This document shows, piece by piece, positions 7,060 to 13,432 of a DNA stretch of 21,536 bases; position 1 is the stretch's first letter, and each line of letters begins with the position of its first letter. Source of the DNA: Clostridia bacterium (lineage in GTDB: Bacteria > Bacillota > Clostridia > Christensenellales > Borkfalkiaceae). The notes under the pieces were generated by a model. The model saw nothing but the letters and a program-made list of their open reading frames with translations. It made no database searches and was not told the origin of the DNA. The position numbers and the translations under genes are program-made. The stretch spans positions 1 through 21,536 of the forward strand of contig CAAFZH010000045.1 in assembly GCA_900767495.1 (NCBI GenBank), given 5' to 3'.

Positions 7060-8063
7060 TCGAATATTTCCTCGGCTTTTTTAATACTTAAATTAACTAT
7101 CCTCGGCTTGCCTGTATCTTTAAGCAAAACGAGATCTATGTTTCCGTCGCAGGACTTTTTATCCTTATTAAGCGGCGCATGGGCAAGGTCGCAATCGTAT
7201 TTCTCGTCAAAACCCGCCACGCGCAACAAATCGCGCATTTTCTCGGCTTTTTCGTCAGTAAAGCCGTAATACTTTTGCGATACTTTTATTATCTTATACA
7301 GTCCGCGCGCCACAGCCTCGCCGTGCGGCAAAGTAAATCCGCTTGCCGACTCGTAGGCGTGCGCCGCCGTATGCCCTAAATTTAAAATTTTGCGTTTGCC
7401 GCAATCGAATTCGTCTTTGCCGACGAATTTCGCCTTTATTTCAAGGCACTTATATATAACTTCCCCGTCGGGGACTTTTTCAAGGTCGCCCGCAGTTAAA
7501 CTTTCGTCGATAAACGCATATTTTACTATTTCGCCCTTACCGTAAAAAATCTCTTGTCCGGGCAAATTTTTTATAGTCTTTTCGGCTATATACACCGCCG
7601 ACGGCGGATAAAACGCCCCGAGAATATTTTTGCCGCCGAAAGCGTCCGCCGCAGTCTTGCCGCCCACGCACGCGTCCACCGCCGACAAAAGCGTTGTAGG
7701 CACGGTAATATATTTTATTCCGCGCATATATACGGCCGCGGCAAACCCCGCGATATCGCTTATAGTGCCGCCGCCCACGGCGATGAGCGCGTCGCCGCGC
7801 GCAAAGTCGTGTTTATACAAAAATTCGGTAATCGTAAGCGCCTGTTCGACGGTTTTCGTTCTTTCGCCGCCCGCCGAATTAAGCGGGTACACCTCGTACC
7901 CTTTAAGCGCGGATATTATCTCGTCCGCGTTAAAATTCGCGTCCGAATAAACGCAGATTTTTTTGCCTTTAAGCGTACTTAAAGCAACCCCGCGAAAACA
8001 GGCGTAATCGTCCTCTATGCGCACTTTATAGTTATGAAATTTTGATTTTACGGTTATTTTCAT
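7053..8063 (-). CDS. aroB: 3-dehydroquinate synthase
   Basis: It cyclises DAHP to 3-dehydroquinate (step 2) using NAD+ and a divalent metal. The 336 residues are a usual length. Clear marks are the NAD-binding GGERTKT and VGGGTISDIAGFAAA regions, PTTLLSAVDACVGGKTA, the metal ligands in GKGEIVKYAF (Glu), NLGHTAAHAYE (His) and LPHGEAVARG (His), and the FGGKNILGAFY substrate loop. It starts within the stop of aroF (ATGA overlap) and ends in TAG just inside aroA, which shows that TAG is a true stop in this genome. Confidence 0.95.
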   Translation of the reverse strand: MKITVKSKFHNYKVRIEDDYACFRGVALSTLKGKKICVYSDANFNADEIISALKGYEVYPLNSAGGERTKTVEQALTITEFLYKHDFARGDALIAVGGGTISDIAGFAAAVYMRGIKYITVPTTLLSAVDACVGGKTAADAFGGKNILGAFYPPSAVYIAEKTIKNLPGQEIFYGKGEIVKYAFIDESLTAGDLEKVPDGEVIYKCLEIKAKFVGKDEFDCGKRKILNLGHTAAHAYESASGFTLPHGEAVARGLYKIIKVSQKYYGFTDEKAEKMRDLLRVAGFDEKYDCDLAHAPLNKDKKSCDGNIDLVLLKDTGKPRIVNLSIKKAEEIFEW

Positions 8064-8809
8064 ATAATCTTTTTAATCGCCTTGCCCGCCTTTACTATCT
8101 CGCCGAAAACCTCGGGCGAAATTGCCTGCGCGCCGTCGCACAGCGCGTTTTCGGGGTGAGTATGCACTTCCGTCATTATTCCGTCCGCACCCGCGGCAAC
8201 CGCCGCCAAAGCAAGCGATTTTACTATTTTACAGTCGCCAGCCGCGTGGCTCGGGTCTACTATTATCGCAAGTTCGCTTTTAAGTTTAAGCGCGGCTACC
8301 GAACACAAATCGAGCGTGAAACGGGTGGAATTTTCAAACGTTCTTATGCCGCGTTCGCATATCGCCACTCGCTCGTTGCCCCCCGATAAAACGTATTCCG
8401 CGCTCAATAAAAGTTCTTCCGCGGTGTTTACGAATCCTCTCTTTATTATAACGGGTTTATCCGTCTTGCCGAGTTCTTTAAGCAGCGCGAAGTTTTGCAT
8501 ATTGCGCGCGCCCACCTGCAAAATATCTATATCGGCGTACTTACTGAGAAGTCTTACGTCGGTTATTTCCGACACCGTTTTTATTCCGACTTTTTTGCCG
8601 ACCGAGGCGAGAATTTTAAGTCCGTCTTCGCCGAGTCCCTGAAAATCGTAAGGCGAAGTGCGCGGCTTGAACGCGCCCGCACGCAACGCCGTCGCGCCGC
8701 GCTTTTTTACCGCAACCGCTATATCGTAAAGAGTCTGTTCGTCCTCAACGGCGCAAGGTCCGCCTATAAAAACTATATCTTTTTTAAATTCTTCGTAAGT
8801 ATTTTTCAT
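8060..8809 (-). CDS. aroF: 3-deoxy-7-phosphoheptulonate (DAHP) synthase, type I-beta
   Basis: It condenses PEP and erythrose-4-phosphate into DAHP, the committed step. The 249 residues form a single TIM barrel of the DAHP/KDO8P synthase family. Motifs include IGGPCAVE, RAGAFKPRTSPYDFQG (the KPRTSP signature), QVGARNMQNF, IIKRG, ICERGIRTFE and VDPSHAAG; the metal ligands Cys, His, Glu and Asp fall in these blocks. Residues preceding the barrel number only about ten, so both the N-terminal ferredoxin-like domain and the fused chorismate mutase that give feedback control in other type I-beta enzymes are absent. KDO8P synthase is less likely given the context and the KPRTSP motif. It overlaps the YfhO-like gene and aroB by ATGA. 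Confidence 0.94.
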   Translation of the reverse strand: MKNTYEEFKKDIVFIGGPCAVEDEQTLYDIAVAVKKRGATALRAGAFKPRTSPYDFQGLGEDGLKILASVGKKVGIKTVSEITDVRLLSKYADIDILQVGARNMQNFALLKELGKTDKPVIIKRGFVNTAEELLLSAEYVLSGGNERVAICERGIRTFENSTRFTLDLCSVAALKLKSELAIIVDPSHAAGDCKIVKSLALAAVAAGADGIMTEVHTHPENALCDGAQAISPEVFGEIVKAGKAIKKII

Positions 8810-11595
8810 AGTTTAAAAATCCATTTTACGTAGCGCGTGAAAAATTTATAGCCGAACACCCCCAGCGGGAACAAGTAGAAGAACGCTATAAGCACCGCCG
8901 CCAGAGCGTAAGCCGCGTATTTTGCCACGGGGCATATCGCCGCAAAAATTTTCGGCTTTATTTTATACGCCAGGGTTAGCAACGCGATTAACGCCGCGCC
9001 TATTGCCACAGAAATCAGAATAAGTTTGATATAGGGCGATTTATAAGTGATTTCGACTTTGTTTTCGCCGCTTTCGAGCGGCACGAAAATAAAGTCGGAT
9101 GCGTTTTTAAGCGGCGTTACTTTTTTGCCGTTTACTTTAATCTCGTAGCCGTCCAAATCGACGTAGTTCATATAAAGGCAGTCGCCTTCGCCCGCCGTAA
9201 TCGGCTCTATTTCAAAGCCGTTTTTAACGAGTTTGTATTGCACTTTGCGGCTTTCGGCGTTCTTTTTAGCCGCCTTTAAAGCGGAAACGCTCACCGCAAA
9301 CGCCCTGCAATATTTTTTTATATCGTCCTCGCCAAGTTCGCCGTTTTCGCGCCTTATATTCACCGTTTGCGAGGAAGATAATTTTACGAAACCGTAGTAG
9401 CGGGTGTAATTTCCCCTGCCGTCGGCAATCTTGTAGTCGGACGGGAAAAACGAATTGAAAAACAAATCGCCCTGCCCCGTAAACTTGAATTTTACGTTGT
9501 AACTGCCGTCGCTTTGCTTGCTTAAAGTCAGTTTTAGTCCGTTCACTCCGATTTTAACGTTTTCTTCGCTTTCCTTCTCTCCGAACGCCTTTAAAATTCC
9601 GTTTATATGCGCGCTAAGATCCTGCGTATCCAGAAATTCGCCGTCGCCGATATTTACCACCGACGCCGTGGGAAAAGCGTATTCGTTCTCATACACGCGG
9701 TAATTTTCCACCGCAATGCCCGTATCTTTTAAATAGATCTTATTTTTGGCGGTATTTTCCTTGCTCGTGTGGAAAACGAAATATTTATAGGATATAAGCG
9801 CGTCCGAAAACACGCTGCCGCCGCTCGACTTGGTGGAATTGGTCGTGTTGCCGCCGTATTTGTACTTTACGGGGAAGGTCATATTCTTTTTATCGACGAT
9901 CGAACTGAACAAAGTATGCGCGTAAACACCCGTTATAAGCGGCGAATCCGAGGAAACGTAATTGTCGTAATCTTTAACGCGGAAAGGCTCGTCGTTAAGA
10001 CTTTCCAACTCGTTTTGTATTTGCGTATAAAAGTCGAGTTTTTCTCCCGCGCCGTACTGCCGGTTGCCGCGTACCATACTGAAACCGTAGAATATCGACT
10101 GCGACAAAGCGATTATACATATAAACGGCGCAATATGCGCAGGGCTTAAAAGTTTGGTTTTTATAAACACCACGCATATAATAAAGAAGAGTAACGCTAT
10201 CAGAAACAGCGGCGCGACGGTTTCCATACCGCCGATAGAATGTGCGAACGCCGAAAAGAAATCCTTAAACGGTCTGCCCGCCGAAAAAGCCTCTTCCAAC
10301 TTATCCACGATCGGACTTTTGTCCGCCTTACCCGAGGCTATAAAGTCGTATAACAAGAACGCCGCTACCGCCGCGGCAACCGCCAAAAGCGCGGCAACCG
10401 CGGCGGCTATATAAGAGCCTGCGCCTTTCTTTTCGGTAATTTTACCCCAACCGCCGTCCTCTATAAGTTCTTCCGCCGCGCGCGCCGCAACGTAAAACAA
10501 ATAAAAACTTATCAAAAATCCGAAACGGAGCGCGTAACTGTAATACGACCCCATATTCATAAGCAACATACTTTCGTCTATAAGGCACGGAAACAATAAA
10601 ATCAGCAGCGCGATAAACAAAAATCGCGCGCGCTTGTCCTTGGGTTTACTGCGTAAAAAGTAGACCGCCGAAAGGCAAATGAATATCGCGTCGGAAAATA
10701 TATAGGTAAATTTGGCGTATAAATGAGTGTTTATATCGCCGTTTTGCACTTGATTTTGCGTGTAATACGAAAATACGCGGGTAAAAAGCCCCGTGTTTCT
10801 CGCCGAGGAAGTCGACGCGAAAAAGGCAGGGAGCAGCACGGGCAACGCCGCCGCTATCGCAAGCGCGAACGACAAACATACCTTGCCTATCTTTTCGTTA
10901 AGTTCGCCCTTTTCGCCGCAAACCGCAAAGTAAATGACGGCAAGCGGAAAAATAGTAAAAAACGAAAAGCAGGTTATCGAAAAACACGCGTACAGCATAA
11001 GCGTTAAGGACGCGGCAAAAAGTTTAACGCTGCCCTTTTCGGCAAGCGAGATAAATCCCGCCCCTACGAGGGGCATATATATCATAAGGTCAACCCAGAT
11101 AATATAGGTGTTGGCAACGTATAAGTAACCCGAAAAAGCGTATAAAACCGCGAGAACCGCCTTATACGCGGACGGAATTTTTTTAAACGTTCTGTTTAAA
11201 AACCACAACGCCGTAACCGCCGAACACGCCACTTTAAGCGGCAGAATAAAACTCACCGCGTATACGGCGCGACCTTTGCCGAATAATAAAAACAACGGCG
11301 TAAACGGACTTATCGTGCAGTATGCCAGAATACCGAAAACGTCCATACCCGCCCCGAGGTTAAAGGTGTGAAACAACCCGCTTTCACCGCTGAAAACGCT
11401 GAAATAATGTTCTATAACGGGCGCGACCTGCGCAAGCATATCGTAACTCGCTATAACGGGTTTTCCGAAAGGATACACCCCCGCCAAGGCTTCCGCGACG
11501 ATAAAAACCAGCAACACGAAAACGGGCGCGGCAAACCACGCGTAATTATTTGAGAAAAAAGTTTTAATTCTGTTTTTATTCACTACGCCGTTCAT
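8806..11595 (-). CDS. YfhO-like polytopic membrane protein (GT-C type)
   Basis: This 929-residue membrane protein has about a dozen helices in the first 510 residues. A large, mostly soluble, probably extracellular domain follows (about 515-855), then a final helical hairpin (about 860-915). Its N-terminus (AEALAGVYPFGKPVIASYDM..Q) and YAFSGYLYVAN segment resemble the Bacillus YfhO family. YfhO acts as a GT-C glycosyltransferase that adds sugars to lipoteichoic acid from an undecaprenyl carrier; a similar cell-envelope role here is inference. It is the promoter-proximal gene of the shikimate operon and shares ATGA with aroF, so it is co-translated with it, an unexpected partner. There is no ribosome binding site before the ATG, and the promoter is almost adjacent. 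Confidence 0.82.
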   Translation of the reverse strand: MNGVVNKNRIKTFFSNNYAWFAAPVFVLLVFIVAEALAGVYPFGKPVIASYDMLAQVAPVIEHYFSVFSGESGLFHTFNLGAGMDVFGILAYCTISPFTPLFLLFGKGRAVYAVSFILPLKVACSAVTALWFLNRTFKKIPSAYKAVLAVLYAFSGYLYVANTYIIWVDLMIYMPLVGAGFISLAEKGSVKLFAASLTLMLYACFSITCFSFFTIFPLAVIYFAVCGEKGELNEKIGKVCLSFALAIAAALPVLLPAFFASTSSARNTGLFTRVFSYYTQNQVQNGDINTHLYAKFTYIFSDAIFICLSAVYFLRSKPKDKRARFLFIALLILLFPCLIDESMLLMNMGSYYSYALRFGFLISFYLFYVAARAAEELIEDGGWGKITEKKGAGSYIAAAVAALLAVAAAVAAFLLYDFIASGKADKSPIVDKLEEAFSAGRPFKDFFSAFAHSIGGMETVAPLFLIALLFFIICVVFIKTKLLSPAHIAPFICIIALSQSIFYGFSMVRGNRQYGAGEKLDFYTQIQNELESLNDEPFRVKDYDNYVSSDSPLITGVYAHTLFSSIVDKKNMTFPVKYKYGGNTTNSTKSSGGSVFSDALISYKYFVFHTSKENTAKNKIYLKDTGIAVENYRVYENEYAFPTASVVNIGDGEFLDTQDLSAHINGILKAFGEKESEENVKIGVNGLKLTLSKQSDGSYNVKFKFTGQGDLFFNSFFPSDYKIADGRGNYTRYYGFVKLSSSQTVNIRRENGELGEDDIKKYCRAFAVSVSALKAAKKNAESRKVQYKLVKNGFEIEPITAGEGDCLYMNYVDLDGYEIKVNGKKVTPLKNASDFIFVPLESGENKVEITYKSPYIKLILISVAIGAALIALLTLAYKIKPKIFAAICPVAKYAAYALAAVLIAFFYLFPLGVFGYKFFTRYVKWIFKL

Positions 11596-11604
11596 ATATA
11601 GAAC

Positions 11605-11633
11605 ATTTTAGCACAAAGGCGAATTTTACACAA
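11605..11633 (-). promoter_or_regulatory. Predicted promoter of the shikimate operon
   Basis: On the minus strand TTGTGT (11628-11633), a 17-base spacer and TAAAAT (11605-11610) precede the YfhO-like ATG. The -10 box ends only nine bases before the start codon. Transcription would begin within a few bases of the ATG, leaving little or no leader. The -35 box is a weak match (TTG only). Confidence 0.45.
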
Positions 11634-11672
11634 TGATTTTAAAGCAAAAAAGGAAAAAGATATGCCAAACGG

Positions 11673-11701
11673 TTGATTTTTCAAGTAAAAAGGTATATAA
11701 T
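11673..11701 (+). promoter_or_regulatory. Strong sigma-A promoter of the serine tRNA
   Basis: TTGATT (11673-11678), a 17-base spacer and a perfect TATAAT (11696-11701) lie about 30 bases before the tRNA. Confidence 0.8.
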
Positions 11702-11731
11702 ACGATGGTAGCGCAAATGCGCCGCAATCGC

Positions 11732-11820
11732 GGAGGCGTATCGAAGCGGTCATAACGAGGCGGTCTTGAAAACCGTTTGGGTGCAAGCCCACAGGGGTTC
11801 GAATCCCTTCGCCTCCGCCA
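11732..11820 (+). tRNA. tRNA-Ser, anticodon TGA
   Basis: The acceptor stem GGAGGCG (11732-11738) pairs with CGCCTCC (11810-11816). A G discriminator base and an encoded CCA (11818-11820) follow. The anticodon loop CTTGAAA (11765-11771) holds TGA at 11767-11769, reading UCA-type serine codons. The long variable arm (TGGGTGCAAGCCCA) marks a class II tRNA, and the T arm has GGTTCGAATCC. The gene has its own promoter and terminator and is the only RNA gene I can name with certainty. Confidence 0.97.
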
Positions 11821-11824
11821 ATCA

Positions 11825-11870
11825 AAACCTAAATCGAATACGAAAGTGTTCGGTTTAGGTTTTTCTTTTA
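11825..11870 (+). terminator. Intrinsic terminator of the serine tRNA
   Basis: A 14-bp stem (11825-11838 with 11849-11862, one G-T pair) with a ten-base loop leads into a T-rich tract (TTTTTCTTTT). It starts five bases after the tRNA CCA. Confidence 0.88.
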
Positions 11871-11939
11871 CAAAAATTCAGGCATTATCTGCGTTTTTCA
11901 TTTGTCGGCGTGCCGTCGTTTTATCCTTTTCGGGGTTCG

Positions 11940-12227
11940 TAGGCTAAAGTTCGTATCGCTTTGTCCGTAGCAGTTGCAGACGGTTTTATGCCGCGAAAGG
12001 TTCGTGGGCGACAGAAAGGAGTGTGTCAGGCTACCTTGCCAAAGGCAAACGAAAAGCCCCTTGGGGCTGTCGGTTGGCGGTTTATTTGCCTATCGACACG
12101 TTCCTGAGAGGCTCAGGTCAAGAACACCGTGGAATAAATCGTCTGCGTTATTGCCGGATACGCATTATAAGTCTGAAATCTTTAAGTCCGTAATAGCATA
12201 AGGCTGGCAATCATAGAGCCATTATGC
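11940..12227 (+). ncRNA. Candidate structured non-coding RNA, family unknown
   Basis: This lies in the only long gene-free stretch (11871-12383). 11976-11992 can pair with 12131-12146 over about 15 base pairs, including one G-T pair and small interruptions. The enclosed region contains TTGCC/GGCAA (12036-12048), AGCCC/GGGCT (12055-12068), CCTGAG/CTCAGG (12103-12117) extended by GTT/AAC, and CGACAG/CTGTCG (12009-12072). A 10-bp hairpin with one bulge (12196-12227) closes the 3' side. The G-T pair slightly favours the plus strand, but strand and ends are uncertain. I looked for RNase P (GAGGAAAGTCC), tmRNA, SRP and 6S hallmarks and common riboswitch motifs and found none convincing. The 75-codon open frame inside (11974-12201) has no ribosome binding site or recognisable domain. 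From 12228 to 12383 the sequence is AT-rich and I see nothing definite. Confidence 0.4.
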
Positions 12228-12383
12228 CATTAAAATTTAAAGTGTTTAAGATTTGTTTTTTCGATAACATTGTTTTTATACCGAATAAAACAAAGTTTGA
12301 ATAGTAAATAATTTGCCGTCTTAACCTTTGTGGGACTCAAAATTATACCATAAAGTATTATATTTCTCGTTTGACAGAATTTG

Positions 12384-13430
12384 TTAATTTATGCCAGCCA
12401 ACATTCCGGAATTGATTTTATCTTTCCAATATAGCGGAGCCATACTGGTTATTACGTTATTTATTCCCGCCATAAAACAAGATACGAGAGCAAACGAAAC
12501 GAGCGTTATTATTGCACTTACCGATAAAAACATAATAACCGCTCCGATAAGTAATGCGTTTACACCGAACAGCGTTATACATATACCTATGAAATCGGGA
12601 ATTTTTTTACGCAGTTTAGCGGCGACAGCCGTTCCGAAAATAGCCAAAACAGGTAATAATAAAGTTAATAATATGCTTATCGAATCGGGCAAAGAATATA
12701 TTTCTTTCAATATGCTCGGAACCCACGTTGTCAGCCCGTCTTTCGTCAGGTTTGTAATTATTGCAAATATCGCCAATACGGCTAGAGAAACAGTAAGAGT
12801 TTTGTCCACTCCCCGTTTATTGTTATCGTTTGCCTGTAATTGCGGTTGATTTACTTTTTCGGGAAGATATTTAGCGGAAATTATAAACCACGACGCAGCC
12901 ATAATCGGCAAAACTACTGCCGCGACGAAAAAAATCATACGATAAAAGAGAAATTCCGCAAACAACGCGCTCAATCCGTATACCGCTGCCGTACCAACCG
13001 CCACGGTCGTTCCCATGGCAACAACCGCGCTCTACGTCTCTTCTTTTTTTAATCGTTCCGACAAATATCTGATAAGCGACGGCCACAACACCGAAAGCGT
13101 AGCGCCGTTTATAAACCATATGTACTTTTGATAGACAAACGTTTGCAATATGCCCATAAGCAGGTTGCAAACGCCCGACACCAAAAGAGAGAAAAATATA
13201 ACGTATTTAGCGTTGTATTTTTTACAAAAAATACCGTTTATGATTTGTCCCGCTCCGTATGCGAAAAAGAAACAGGTGCTTACTATGCCTGCGGTTGCGT
13301 GCGATACGTCGAAGGTTTTTTCGATTTGAATAATATTTGCGCTGTATCCCATTTTTCCGATATACGAGCAAGTGTAAACAAACCAACAAAGTATTATCAC
13401 TCCCCATTTTTCAGATAGTAATTTTTTCAT
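12384..13430 (-). pseudogene. Broken MFS transporter (organophosphate:phosphate antiporter-like)
   Basis: The N-terminal part (13430 to 13035) and the C-terminal part (13031 to 12384) are in the same frame, separated only by a TAG at 13032-13034. Together they give about ten membrane helices resembling the GlpT/UhpT type (YAGYGQ-like FAYGAGQIINGIFCKKY, and NGATLSVLWPSLIRYL). The 3' end stops at SGMLAGIN, where relatives continue for about 70 more residues (helices 11-12). Both a nonsense change and a 3' deletion are therefore visible, and aroB shows TAG is a stop here. The ATG at 13430, two bases after the GH94 stop and with GGA upstream, made it the last gene of the sugar operon. When intact it probably moved a phosphorylated sugar or similar anion (inference). 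Confidence 0.8.
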
Positions 13431-13432
13431 TT

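Noticed and set aside
11811..11820. The tRNA 3' end as an attachment site for an integrated element
   Set aside because: No integrase is present and I see no second copy of the tRNA 3' end within the window.
11592..11825. A 77-codon minus-strand frame covering the tRNA
   Set aside because: It is the reverse complement of the serine tRNA and its promoter and has no protein features.
11974..12201. A 75-codon plus-strand frame as a small protein gene
   Set aside because: It has no ribosome binding site, no domain or membrane segment, and its sequence follows the base-paired hairpins, so an RNA explanation fits better.
11940..12227. Identification of the structured region as RNase P RNA, tmRNA or a retron RNA
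   Set aside because: The universal RNase P GAGGAAAGTCC block is missing (only an isolated ACAGAAA is present). There is no tRNA-like end or ALAA-type tag for tmRNA, and no reverse transcriptase nearby for a retron.
12342..12387. A minus-strand promoter with TTAACA (12382-12387) and TATAAT (12357-12362), plus a second TATAAT (12342-12347)
   Set aside because: The 19-base spacer is too long for a good promoter, the -35 box overlaps the end of the pseudogene, and AT-rich sequence readily produces such boxes. It stays possible for a minus-strand RNA.
13032..13034. Reading TAG as a sense codon (recoding or suppression) in the MFS gene
   Set aside because: aroB ends in TAG at the expected length, so TAG is a normal stop here, and the gene also lacks its 3' end.
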